A stretch of DNA of 9,045 nucleotides, taken from positions 1-9,045 of the forward strand of contig PMBQ01000166.1 in the NCBI GenBank assembly GCA_003152955.1, read 5' to 3'. Shown in pieces: positions 1 to 6,524 of this stretch (positions within the stretch are counted from its first letter, which is position 1; the number at the start of each line of letters is the position of its first letter). The position numbers were made by a program, and so were the translations under genes. Under the pieces are notes generated by a model, which ran no database searches, was not told the DNA's origin, and was given only the letters and a program-made list of their open reading frames with translations. This DNA comes from Candidatus Bathyarchaeota archaeon. GTDB taxonomy: Archaea; Thermoproteota; Bathyarchaeia; 40CM-2-53-6; FEN-987.

Positions 1-49
1 CTCAGGACGCACTATTCTACAGAATTTTCTTCGACTGGTCAGAAGGTGA
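1..49 (+). CDS. hisH: HisH C-terminus, imidazole glycerol phosphate synthase glutamine amidotransferase subunit (5' partial)
   Basis: The frame starting at base 2 reads SGRTILQNFLRLVRR and then stops at TGA (47-49). This matches the usual C-terminal tail of HisH, where the class I amidotransferase motif HPEKSG is followed by a final helix (L-x-N-F). HisH supplies ammonia from glutamine to HisF. The rest of the gene lies left of the window. Its stop overlaps the GTG start of hisA (GTGA, 46-49), which implies translational coupling. The call rests on a 15-residue tail plus the hisA-hisF context, so no active-site residue can be checked here. Confidence 0.82.
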   Translation, partial: SGRTILQNFLRLVRR

Positions 50-768
50 AAGAGTTGGAGATATGGGCCGCCGTCGATCTGCACCAAGGACGAGTTGTCT
101 CTCTCCGCGAAGGAAACCCTGAGCAGAGCACCGTGTGGAGCGACGATCCCATTGCCATCGCGAAACGGTTTGAGCGCGAGGGAGCCAGTGGATTGCACAT
201 AATTGATCTAGATGGCGCTTTGAAGACAGGCTCGAACCGCTCGATTGTCGAATCAATCATCCACAACGCAAAGATCCCGGTCCAAATTGGAGGGGGCGTG
301 AGAAGCAGAGCTGATGTAGACAGGTGGATGAAGCTCGGGGTTGACCGCGTAGTCCTTGGCACTCTGGCGTACAATGATGTGGCAACGCTCAATCAGGTCA
401 TCAGTGAGTACGGTCGCGAGAGAATCGTCGTTGCAACAGACTACAAGAACGGAAAGATAGTGACCAAGGGTTGGACGAAGCAGGAGGATCTTTCAGTTCT
501 TGAGGCGATCAAGCGCCTGCAAGATTCACAGATTAGGACCGTCTTGGCTACTGCCGTTGAGTTTGACGGGCGGGCAGAAGGACCGGACCTGGTCACATTA
601 CGAAATATTCGTGCATCAACTGATATTCAGATTCTGGCGTCAGGAGGAGTGCGAACCATAGATGATGTTCAAGAATTGAAGCGCGTTGGTGTTGAGGGTG
701 TCGTTATCGGTCGTGCTCTCTATGAAGGCACTCTTGACTTTCCCGAACTGAATCTTGGAGTCCGATAG
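46..768 (+). CDS. hisA: HisA, ProFAR isomerase
   Basis: Isomerises N'-(5'-phosphoribosyl)-formimino-AICAR ribonucleotide to its ribulosyl form, the step before HisF/HisH in histidine synthesis; cytoplasmic (beta/alpha)8 barrel. The 240 residues match the family length. The first catalytic Asp is D11 (AAVDLHQG) and the second is D132 (VVATDYKNG). The phosphate-binding elements are IGGGVRS (81-87) and ASGGVRT (198-204), and IIDLDGA (52-58) is also typical. The loop usually written DGT-x-x-G reads DGRAEGPD (174-181), so the Thr is replaced by Arg. The GTG start at 46 overlaps the hisH stop; the frame stays open to the left edge, but the N-terminus fits the family only from about here. hisF starts 2 nt after the stop. 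Confidence 0.95.
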   Translation: MKELEIWAAVDLHQGRVVSLREGNPEQSTVWSDDPIAIAKRFEREGASGLHIIDLDGALKTGSNRSIVESIIHNAKIPVQIGGGVRSRADVDRWMKLGVDRVVLGTLAYNDVATLNQVISEYGRERIVVATDYKNGKIVTKGWTKQEDLSVLEAIKRLQDSQIRTVLATAVEFDGRAEGPDLVTLRNIRASTDIQILASGGVRTIDDVQELKRVGVEGVVIGRALYEGTLDFPELNLGVR

Positions 769-770
769 CA

Positions 771-1541
771 TTGACCCTGGCGAAGCGAATCATACCCTGT
801 CTCGATATCAAGAGAGGAAGGGTTGTCAAGGGCGTGCATTTCAAGGGTCTTCGTGACGCCGGAGATCCAGTGGAGCTCGCGTCCCGCTATCGCGATGAAG
901 GTGCAGACGAGATAGTTTTCCTTGACATAACCGCTAGCCTACAGCAAAGAAGAACACTCAGATCTCTTGTGAGAAAAGTCGCCGCAAATCTGGACATCCC
1001 ATTCACAGTGGGCGGAGGAATCAAAAGCATAACGGACGCGAGACTTGTGCTCTGTAACGGTGCAGACAAAGTGTCGATAAACACGGCTGCCATACGACGA
1101 CCAAGCCTCCTTGAAGAATTGTCAGATCTGTTTGGTTCGCAATGCGTCGTGGTCGCAATTGACGCAAAGCGAATCAAAGAAAAGGACGGCCAAAGATTCA
1201 TGGTCTTTAGCCACTCGGCAACCCGACCCACGAGGTTGGAAGCAGGTGAATGGGCAAGGAGAGCTGAAGCGAAGGGAGCCGGAGAGCTATTGGTGACGTC
1301 AATAGACCGTGATGGAACTAAGAATGGTTACGATCTTGAACTCCTGCGTCATATTACAGGTCAGGTCAACATACCGGTGATCGCAAGCGGCGGATGCGGA
1401 TCTCTGTCTCATTTCCTTTCAGCTTTCACAGAGACCAACTGCGACGCCGCTTTAGTCGCATCACTCTTTCACTATGAAGAATTATCAATAAGACAAGTGA
1501 AGGACTACTTGACAGCGAATGGAGTCTTGGTGAGACCATGA
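771..1541 (+). CDS. hisF: HisF, imidazole glycerol phosphate synthase cyclase subunit
   Basis: Uses ammonia from HisH to turn PRFAR into imidazole glycerol phosphate and AICAR. It is 256 residues, full family length. Catalytic Asp residues are D12 ([10 protein letters not shown]) and D131 (VVAIDAKRI). Phosphate-binding segments are VGGGIKS (80-86), [10 protein letters not shown] (179-188) and ASGGCG (205-210), and [10 protein letters not shown] (231-240) is the usual C-terminal signature. The start is TTG at 771, two bases after the hisA stop, with GGAG about 10 nt upstream inside hisA. The TTG gives the standard N-terminus [12 protein letters not shown]. The stop overlaps the hisI start (ATGA). 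The segment 148-158 ([11 protein letters not shown]) departs from the more usual G-x-x-PTG form, but the enzyme looks intact. Confidence 0.96.
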   Translation: MTLAKRIIPCLDIKRGRVVKGVHFKGLRDAGDPVELASRYRDEGADEIVFLDITASLQQRRTLRSLVRKVAANLDIPFTVGGGIKSITDARLVLCNGADKVSINTAAIRRPSLLEELSDLFGSQCVVVAIDAKRIKEKDGQRFMVFSHSATRPTRLEAGEWARRAEAKGAGELLVTSIDRDGTKNGYDLELLRHITGQVNIPVIASGGCGSLSHFLSAFTETNCDAALVASLFHYEELSIRQVKDYLTANGVLVRP

Positions 1542-1885
1542 AATCGGCATCTCTCGAAAATATTGACTTTGAGAAAGGAACGGGCTTGGTCCCAGTGATC
1601 GCTCAAGAAAGAAAGTCAGGCAAGATACTCATGCTAGCCTACGCTAATCAACAAGCCGTTGAACTTACACTCGAAACTGGGTTCGCTCATTACTGGAGCC
1701 GCAGTAGGCAAAAGCTCTGGAAAAAGGGAGAGGAGTCAGGCCACCTCCAACGCGTACATGAAATCCTGGTTGACTGCGACGGAGACACGCTAGTGTACTC
1801 ATTGGATCAAACTGGACCTGCTTGCCACACTGGCGAAATGAGCTGCTTCTTCAGAGAACTCGAAACCAAACAAACTCCAGACTAG
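1538..1885 (+). CDS. hisI: HisI, phosphoribosyl-AMP cyclohydrolase
   Basis: Opens the adenine ring of phosphoribosyl-AMP, the third step of histidine synthesis; a metal-dependent cytoplasmic dimer. The 115 residues correspond to the stand-alone cyclohydrolase, with no fused HisE domain after it. The signature [16 protein letters not shown] spans 54-69. The Mg site DCDGDT gives D79, D81 and D83. The zinc cysteines C80, C96 and C103 have the family spacing (+16, +7) inside [13 protein letters not shown]. The ATG at 1538 overlaps the hisF stop. It is the last his gene here, and hisE is not in the window. It ends 111 nt before the convergent stop of the next gene, and no clear T-run terminator was seen between them. 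Confidence 0.96.
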   Translation: MKSASLENIDFEKGTGLVPVIAQERKSGKILMLAYANQQAVELTLETGFAHYWSRSRQKLWKKGEESGHLQRVHEILVDCDGDTLVYSLDQTGPACHTGEMSCFFRELETKQTPD

Positions 1886-1996
1886 AACCAAGATTCCAGC
1901 GTCAGCAGTATCAACACACTGGAGAGTTATGCACTGTCCTCGGTGTTTGACCTTAGGCAGGAGATTCTTGCCGCAAGCGCTTTTCCTTGTTCCAGA

Positions 1997-3199
1997 CTAT
2001 TCTGTAGGCTTGCCGCATCCATCACAAAAAGTCGAATTAGATAGCAGTTCGCGATTGCAGCTCGTACAGAATTTCCTAGAACGTTCTCTTTCCAGCTTCC
2101 TCTGGTGGATCTTGTAAAAGGCCACTGCACCCACAGTGCAAAGAGTGATAGGAGCAGCTAGATATTGCCAAGCGGAGTCGAGAACGGAATCACGAAGCGT
2201 ACTAGCTTGACTAGTCAGGGAAGTCGCGGACGACGTTGACCTAGACGTGAGAATTGAAGTCGTTACGCTTGCGCTTGAAGTTGAAGACGTGGTAAGAGTC
2301 ACGGAGGTTGCTGGAAGTTGGAAGACCTTGGGACTAAGGGTTGGTAGTAGATCATTGCGGTAACCTTTGTAATTCCAGCGCCCTGGCTGTGGGTGAACAA
2401 GAACTTCAACAACATCCCCGGCTCTTGCCTGTCCAAATCCTTCCCTAAAAAATTCAAGTCCTGTTGACGCAAAATCGTCGTGGGTATCTGACAAGTAGTT
2501 GAAATTGACCTCCCTCGAAAATGGTATCTTGCGGGCAGAGAATACCCCAAATTTGGCAAGTCTGCTTTTGTCCTCCTCGAACTCAAAATTCCTCGACGGC
2601 ATATTTGCGAATCCACCGTGCGGGCACACGGACCTAACGTTGAAGAACTGTCTCAGGAAGCTAAGTTCTTCCCCGAAAAGCTTCTCCGCAGCATTCCAAT
2701 CGATCACAGATCTCCTCATAGTTTGGTCGATGACTTCGTAATGATACCCTACCTCAAACCCATATTTCTCTAACAGTTGATAGAATTTAGCTACCTGCTC
2801 AATTATGTAGTAAGTCTCCGCATGCAATCTCAGGTAGGAAGTACTTCTGAAACCGTAGTTGTAGTCAAGCTCAAGCATCCCATATCCGTTGTCGTAGTCC
2901 ATATCATGCCTCAGAAGGACGCTGACCTTGTCTGGTCTATAGGAAGAGTCGTATTCGATTATCGGACACACATTGTATCTTTCATCTGAGAGAAGCCTCA
3001 GAAAATTCTCATAGTCCACAGCCTGTCCCGCGGTAGTATCCTTAAGGTAGGTGTTAGCTTGTCTGGCGGCAAAGCTAAAGAAGTCTCTCCTCGAAATCCT
3101 TTCGGATTCGAACAGCAACACCCCCGCGGACAAACCTGGCATTCCGCAGCCCCCACTATTACAGTACCGCTGGTTTCCAAAACTGGTTTCCTGAACCAT
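1997..3199 (-). CDS. Membrane-anchored NodB-like polysaccharide deacetylase with C-terminal zinc ribbon
   Basis: A 400-residue protein with four visible parts. Residues about 90-280 resemble a NodB-like deacetylase: RHDMDYDNG (97-105) supplies the Asp pair, with H153 (GYHYE), CPHGG (192-196), SDTHDDF (237-243) and LVHPQPGRW (267-275). Residues 298-335 are a Ser/Thr-rich linker, likely a stalk and possibly O-glycosylated. Residues about 346-363 form one membrane helix, followed by a basic stretch (KIHQRKLERERSRK), which predicts a cytoplasmic C-terminus and an outside enzyme. The tail is a zinc ribbon with C378, C381, C392 and C395. The N-terminus has no clear Sec signal; SRRDFF (36-41) recalls a twin-arginine motif but lacks a strong hydrophobic stretch after it. 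The ATG has AGGAG 6 nt upstream. The substrate is unknown; the fold call is by motif only. Confidence 0.72.
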   Translation of the reverse strand: MVQETSFGNQRYCNSGGCGMPGLSAGVLLFESERISRRDFFSFAARQANTYLKDTTAGQAVDYENFLRLLSDERYNVCPIIEYDSSYRPDKVSVLLRHDMDYDNGYGMLELDYNYGFRSTSYLRLHAETYYIIEQVAKFYQLLEKYGFEVGYHYEVIDQTMRRSVIDWNAAEKLFGEELSFLRQFFNVRSVCPHGGFANMPSRNFEFEEDKSRLAKFGVFSARKIPFSREVNFNYLSDTHDDFASTGLEFFREGFGQARAGDVVEVLVHPQPGRWNYKGYRNDLLPTLSPKVFQLPATSVTLTTSSTSSASVTTSILTSRSTSSATSLTSQASTLRDSVLDSAWQYLAAPITLCTVGAVAFYKIHQRKLERERSRKFCTSCNRELLSNSTFCDGCGKPTE

Positions 3200-3205
3200 C
3201 CGAAG

Positions 3206-3210
3206 CTCCT
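3206..3210 (-). promoter_or_regulatory. Shine-Dalgarno site of the deacetylase gene
   Basis: On the minus strand AGGAG lies 6 nt before the ATG at 3199. It fixes the start of the 400-residue protein and supports the unusual N-terminus, which carries Cys13 and Cys18 rather than a conventional signal peptide. Confidence 0.7.
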
Positions 3211-3346
3211 GATCGGTTCGCTAGATTGTCAGGAATGGTTCCCAGCCGTCCCGGCGTAAGCCAACTTGGGTAAGACGTATGAAATAGGTGGGACTCACCC
3301 TTCAAGAAAAAATGTTGCTTCTATGGCAGCATTCTGGCTACTCACG

Positions 3347-4102
3347 TCAGTCATTCAACTGCTTGAATATCGCTTCTGGATCACGCAGCGCTGCTTGATA
3401 AAGTCCCTGAGCTTCACCTACAATTATCTGTTCCTTGTCTGCCTTCATGCCTTCTATGATTCTTGCGGCAACCTCCTGTGGGCTGATCCCTCGATATTCT
3501 TGTTTCTCCTCGCCAGCGAAGCTTTCGTCAAGTTCTGTGTCAGTGGTAGGAGGCGATGCCTCAAACACTCGGACGGATGTGTCCTTGAGTTGGTGGCGAA
3601 GCGAGTTGGTGAAGGAGTGAATGGCGGCTTTGGTTGCGCAGTAGACTGGCATCATTGCAATCGGCACGAATGCTAGTCCTGAAGAGATGTTTACGATGGC
3701 TGCACTTTTTTTCTTCAAGAGGATTGGTGTGAAGAGCGCGCAGAGTCGTATTGTGGCAGCGAGGTTGATGGTTATCTCATCGTCTTTGGGTGACGGGAGC
3801 TTGGTCACTGTAGGGGATGTGAAATCCATCTGCCGCTGGATTCCGGCATTGTTGATTAACATGTTGAAGTTGGGAAAACGTGTTGTAGTCCAGCGGAGCA
3901 GACTCTTCCTCTCGGATTCTATGGAAACGTCACACTGTCGGATGTGAAGGGTAGGTATTCTCTGTTTTGCGAGCCGCAGCTTGTTCTTACGCCGGCCGCA
4001 CACTATTACCTCACTTCCTGCATTAACGAACTTCTCAGCCAAGGCAAACCCTATACCAGTTCCACCTCCCGTGATGAGAATCGTATTTCCACCAATATCC
4101 AA
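3347..4102 (-). CDS. DltE-like short-chain dehydrogenase/reductase
   Basis: A 251-residue classical SDR with a Rossmann fold, using NAD(P)H. The cofactor loop is TGGGTGIG (11-18). CGRRKNK after beta-2 (35-41) places Arg residues where NADP-preferring enzymes have them. NNAGIQ (84-89) follows. N113, S141, Y154 and K158 (YCATK) form the usual catalytic tetrad. The phrases LINNAGIQ and PVYCATKAAIHSF are typical of the DltE-like group (COG3967). The physiological substrate cannot be inferred. The start is TTG at 4102, with GGAG 11 nt upstream; a CTG six bases earlier is a less likely start. The gene is followed on the same strand by the deacetylase gene 147 nt further on. Whether the two cooperate, for example on a cell-surface polymer, is only a guess. 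Confidence 0.88.
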   Translation of the reverse strand: MDIGGNTILITGGGTGIGFALAEKFVNAGSEVIVCGRRKNKLRLAKQRIPTLHIRQCDVSIESERKSLLRWTTTRFPNFNMLINNAGIQRQMDFTSPTVTKLPSPKDDEITINLAATIRLCALFTPILLKKKSAAIVNISSGLAFVPIAMMPVYCATKAAIHSFTNSLRHQLKDTSVRVFEASPPTTDTELDESFAGEEKQEYRGISPQEVAARIIEGMKADKEQIIVGEAQGLYQAALRDPEAIFKQLND

Positions 4103-4145
4103 ACCCAGGTCAGCTCCTATTCAGCAGGACAACAGACTGGAATCT

Positions 4146-4163
4146 GATACATACATGTGTATC
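4146..4163. promoter_or_regulatory. Inverted repeat upstream of the SDR gene, possible operator
   Basis: GATACA and TGTATC form perfect 6-bp arms around a 6-bp spacer, 44-61 nt before the SDR start and in the gap after the upstream gene. Size and position would suit a dimeric regulator, but a 6-bp arm pair can occur by chance. Confidence 0.25.
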
Positions 4164-4203
4164 TCGAAGCTATTTTCTTCCTGCATGTGCACTGGTGATC
4201 GAG

Positions 4204-4704
4204 CTAGTGGCACTCAAATGATTTCACGATCGTGAGAACTAATTCTCCGAAATCTTCCGGGCCGCTAGGCGACAGAATTGCGTAGATTACGAAGTATCTT
4301 GATGAATTCTCACAGTGTAGGTGACACGAGTAACCTTGACGGTACGTCAATTTCTTGCTGCTGAAGAGCCCGGGTACCGGCTGGCCCACTTTGATGTGGT
4401 TGTAGATCGCTTTGTGCTTGTTGACATTCAGGGTCTCTTGTTTGACTCTTTCAAAGTTCTTGACATTTCCACCTTTTCGAAGATTCTCGACACCATGCTC
4501 AGCCTGTTTTTCTACGGTTTGAAAACTTTTTTTGGCCTTCTCCAGAGCGCCCCACGAGAGGTACAGCTTTTCCTTATCTGGAAAGTGAAACACGACGTCT
4601 CCAGACTCGCGTCGACTTTTCGGATTGAATTCAATCCGGCACACCTGTGGATAATCGATCGAAAAGCCGTAGACAGAGAACTTTTCGAAACTCTCGCCTT
4701 TCAA
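4204..4704 (-). CDS. Uncharacterised protein, possible PsbP/DcrB-like fold
   Basis: A 166-residue soluble protein that I do not recognise as a named family. The layout recalls the PsbP/DcrB-like fold. It starts with VYGFSIDYP (11-19), a pattern in which a 'Y-G-F-S-hydrophobic-x-Y-P' strand is followed by beta strands. A central charged helix (about 53-95) separates this from the closing half. That half has a Y-x-x-G-Y-x-C strand (121-127), RYFVIYAIL (136-144) and a last helix ending in IVKSFECH. There is no signal peptide or membrane helix. Four Cys (22, 127, 131, 165) are present without a zinc pattern. The start is TTG at 4704; an in-frame TGA lies ten codons upstream, and no ATG is available. 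A long open frame on the other strand (4321-4734) is its shadow. Confidence 0.6.
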   Translation of the reverse strand: MKGESFEKFSVYGFSIDYPQVCRIEFNPKSRRESGDVVFHFPDKEKLYLSWGALEKAKKSFQTVEKQAEHGVENLRKGGNVKNFERVKQETLNVNKHKAIYNHIKVGQPVPGLFSSKKLTYRQGYSCHLHCENSSRYFVIYAILSPSGPEDFGELVLTIVKSFECH

Positions 4705-4920
4705 GTGACTAATCTGGCCTTGTTGGTTTCATGAGATTACTTAAGTCTGCGGAACGGCTGGCCTAATGCCCGCTAACTCTGTGACCCCACAAGGTCCAGA
4801 GAGCCCAAGGTCATCGTAGTCCAACTATGACAGCAGAATCTCCGTTTTCCTTGACTGCTCGAGATGTTTCAGCATAAAGACAGCGTCGTGGCTGGGTCTT
4901 GTACGCAATTAGTCTTGAGG

Positions 4921-5262
4921 CTATTTCTTCTTGGATTCTTCCGCTTTCGTCGCCATTTCTTGGCGGTTGTCGATTTGCTTCTGACCTATCTCGGCGTAAA
5001 GATTGCACCAATCACGCCCTGAAACTATCAGATCGTACGTCTTCAATTTCGGATGCACGCATTTTCCACGTTCCAGAAGGTCGGCATTAAGGGGGTCGTT
5101 TGGCAGGAACCATATACATGAGAGACAGTTCTCGTACTGCCACGACAGCCTCTTCAGACTCTTCTGTGGTTCAGACTCACTTTCGCTCATGATCTCATTC
5201 ATTTCATCGCTGACAATTAAATAACTTTGGCACTCGACAAGGACAACAAAGCCGCAACCCAT
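4921..5262 (-). CDS. Small four-cysteine protein, probable metal or Fe-S binding
   Basis: 113 residues from the ATG at 5262, or 89 from the ATG at 5190. The core carries C46-x-x-C49, then GKCVHPK with C68, then SGRDWC with C86 (long-start numbering), and aromatic residues follow the first pair (CIWFLP). This four-Cys layout suggests a bound zinc or iron-sulfur centre; I cannot name the family. The C-terminus is charged and helical (ATKAEESKKK), and the segment before the core is acidic and Ser-rich (SESESEP). The long start lies 13 nt after the flavoprotein stop and has no Shine-Dalgarno site. The shorter start has a TATA-like box about 30 nt upstream, as expected for a leaderless transcript, so the shorter form may be the real one. 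Confidence 0.65.
   Translation of the reverse strand: MGCGFVVLVECQSYLIVSDEMNEIMSESESEPQKSLKRLSWQYENCLSCIWFLPNDPLNADLLERGKCVHPKLKTYDLIVSGRDWCNLYAEIGQKQIDNRQEMATKAEESKKK
5215..5224 (-). promoter_or_regulatory. TATA-like box before the alternative start of the four-Cys protein
   Basis: TTATTTAATT on the minus strand is centred about 30 nt upstream of the ATG at 5190. This is where an archaeal TATA box lies for a leaderless or near-leaderless mRNA. It favours the 89-residue form of the gene at 4921-5262. Confidence 0.35.
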
Positions 5263-5263
5263 T

Positions 5264-5275
5264 TTACGATCGTAA
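5264..5275. promoter_or_regulatory. Perfect 12-bp palindrome between flavoprotein and four-Cys genes
   Basis: TTACGATCGTAA is identical on both strands and fills the gap between the stop codon at 5276-5278 and the ATG at 5260-5262. It could be a regulator site or just sequence; no hairpin loop or T-run is present, so it is not a terminator. Confidence 0.3.
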
Positions 5276-5737
5276 TCAAGTCTGCTTCGCCTTCCAAGTG
5301 AATACCTTCACTGGTGAGAATTCGGCGATGGCTTCGGCAGTCCAGCCGTATTTTCTCTTCTCAGCCTCTAGGACCTTTCCTGACGTTTCACTCTCGATGT
5401 CCAAGAAATGAGCGACTCCTTCCAAGATAGCTTGGCGTTTCCATCCTTCAGCGATCATTATTGTGATCGCGGGATTCTGAATGAGGTTCTTGTAGCGGGC
5501 TGTTGTCTTGTCAACTCCCACGTATAGAATCCCGTCGACAGCGACAAGGTCAACAGGGGATAAGTGGGGTCTTCCTTCAGGTCTTATTGTAGCGGCCGTA
5601 ATCAATGCGCCACTATTGGCTAGGTCAAGAACCTCTTCAGCGGTCAAAGGATTCTGACCGTACACTTTTCTTGAATGAGAACTGGCCTGAGCTAAGGATT
5701 TCTTCATCACCGAGTCCAAATCAGTCAAGGACATCAC
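5276..5737 (-). CDS. Pyridoxamine 5'-phosphate oxidase-like (FMN split-barrel) protein
   Basis: A 153-residue protein with the split-barrel fold of FMN- or F420-binding pyridoxamine-phosphate-oxidase-like proteins. Visible family elements are the N-terminal helix (LTAEEVLDLANSG, 31-43) and the first strands ALITAATIRPEGRPHLSPVD (44-63). These are followed by GILYVGVDKTTARYKNLIQNPAITIMI (69-95), in which the R-x-x-N-L/I-x-x-N-P segment is characteristic, and a closing strand VKVFTWKA (143-150). The substrate and flavin type cannot be told from sequence. The start may be GTG at 5737 or the adjacent ATG at 5734 (MSLTDLD); no strong ribosome site separates them. The four-Cys gene follows 13 nt downstream on the same strand, so the two may be co-transcribed. 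Confidence 0.85.
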   Translation of the reverse strand: MMSLTDLDSVMKKSLAQASSHSRKVYGQNPLTAEEVLDLANSGALITAATIRPEGRPHLSPVDLVAVDGILYVGVDKTTARYKNLIQNPAITIMIAEGWKRQAILEGVAHFLDIESETSGKVLEAEKRKYGWTAEAIAEFSPVKVFTWKAKQT

Positions 5738-5778
5738 TCAAAATAATCAAACATTCCGACGGGCCTGAAAAACGCCCA

Positions 5779-5904
5779 GTGTTTGCGGCAGTTTTGTCAT
5801 GCTTATTATGCTTGATATTTGCGCTCACCCTTGCTTATTATGTCATACCTATTGTTATTCAAACCACGATTCTTGAGACGGGACTTTCATTACTGTTCCA
5901 ATGA
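5779..5904 (+). CDS. Possible 41-residue single-helix membrane protein
   Basis: From a GTG at 5779 the frame gives 41 residues, almost all hydrophobic (MFAAVLSCLLCLIFALTLAY, then YVIPIVIQTT), enough for one membrane helix with a short tail. The frame is open further left but there overlaps the opposite-strand flavoprotein gene. No ribosome site precedes the GTG. It may be a real small membrane protein or chance T-rich sequence. Confidence 0.25.
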   Translation: MFAAVLSCLLCLIFALTLAYYVIPIVIQTTILETGLSLLFQ

Positions 5905-6025
5905 AGGAAATACGCGCCGGCCTTCTAATCTGAATACTGAGAGACTGCAACAACTCAAGGGACGATTTTCTAGTTCGCTTATGATTTCAACTGAGTCAGA
6001 ACATCAGCGGTTAGTTGACGTACGA

Positions 6026-6118
6026 GTTGGCGCCGGGGGTGGGATTCGAACCCACATTGGCTCCACTCCGCCACTCCGTGGCTTCGTTCCGCTTGCCTTC
6101 GGCAACCCCCGGACCAAC
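6026..6118 (-). tRNA. tRNA-like element with intact T arm and acceptor but no clear anticodon arm
   Basis: The minus strand carries a perfect T arm, GTGGG-TTCGAAT-CCCAC, followed by acceptor strand CCCCGGC, G and CCA. The 5' side gives CCGGGG for six acceptor pairs, with a T opposite C at the end pair. Outside these, GTTGG pairs with CCAAC, as leader and trailer often do. From the T at 6113 to the G at 6031 it is 83 nt, the size of a type II (Ser/Leu) tRNA. Inside lie two short hairpins (TGCC-GAA-GGCA and GCCAC-GGA-GTGGC) and a D-arm-like TGGCGGAGTGG just before the T arm. I find no 5-bp stem with a 7-nt loop and T33, so no anticodon can be assigned. It may be a decayed tRNA, an unusual intron-bearing one, or another RNA. 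Confidence 0.42.
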
Positions 6119-6314
6119 AGCTCCATCATCAAACGTCATACAAGTCACAACCAAACCCTACATCGTTTATTGATATTAGATTAGCAGGTGAGTGAAAATA
6201 ATCTCAGTTGATTCGACGAGGCTGATAATCGGATTGCCATTAGTCACGGTTTAGAAGGGCATCTGCGCTGCTGCTAACTTTAGTCTCGGAGTATACTGTA
6301 ACTTGATTGCTATG

Positions 6315-6449
6315 CTATGGAGCCGGGTCGTGGTTGCAACAGTCACAGTGATTCCCGTACGAAGCGTCGCAGTGAAGTCCACTACAATTGCCCAACGTGG
6401 TTTTACGGTTAGCGCAGGCGCAGGTAGTAACGGCACACGATGAACACAT
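6315..6449 (-). CDS. 44-residue cysteine-rich microprotein
   Basis: The ATG at 6449 opens a 44-codon frame with nine cysteines (2, 5, 10, 12, 22, 27, 35, 37, 38) and three histidines (26, 34, 40). It begins MCSSCAVTTCACANRKTT and ends NHCDCCNHDPAP. The pairs C-x-x-C, C-x-C and C-x-CC suggest metal binding (metallothionein-like or small zinc protein) or a disulfide-rich peptide; with no signal peptide, metal binding seems likelier. I know no matching family. An ATATATT box centred 27 nt upstream would give a leaderless mRNA, and no Shine-Dalgarno site is seen. It follows the 100-residue zinc-ribbon gene on the same strand after 75 nt. A longer frame covering the same DNA (6251-6580) has no comparable pattern and collides with that gene. 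Confidence 0.6.
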   Translation of the reverse strand: MCSSCAVTTCACANRKTTLGNCSGLHCDASYGNHCDCCNHDPAP

Positions 6450-6472
6450 AGATGAAACTTCGACTTTTTCCG

Positions 6473-6479
6473 AATATAT
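6473..6479 (-). promoter_or_regulatory. TATA box for the cysteine-rich microprotein
   Basis: ATATATT on the minus strand is centred 27 nt before the ATG at 6449, ideal spacing for a leaderless archaeal transcript. Together with the Cys pattern it supports the small gene. Confidence 0.45.
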
Positions 6480-6492
6480 GATTTGTGAAGCG

Positions 6493-6508
6493 AGTAGTGT
6501 CTACTACT
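6493..6508 (-). terminator. Short hairpin after the 100-residue zinc-ribbon gene
   Basis: AGTAGT and ACTACT form a 6-bp stem with a 4-nt loop, beginning about 17 nt after the stop at 6525 and before the TATA box of the microprotein. There is no T-run, so a role in termination is only possible. Confidence 0.2.
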
Positions 6509-6524
6509 AGCTGGATTCTCAACC

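Noticed and set aside
39..392. Antisense open frame over hisA
   Set aside because: hisA is certain by its catalytic motifs; the antisense frame shows no family features.
3266..3676. 136-residue plus-strand open frame
   Set aside because: Mostly antisense to the 3' part of the clearly recognised SDR gene; composition typical of a shadow frame.
4321..4734. 137-residue plus-strand open frame
   Set aside because: It lies almost fully antisense to the 166-residue gene, whose protein has a more coherent strand/helix pattern; no ribosome site.
5761..5777. GGGC...GCCC hairpin as a terminator
   Set aside because: Only a 4-bp stem, no T-run, and it lies upstream rather than downstream of the flavoprotein gene.
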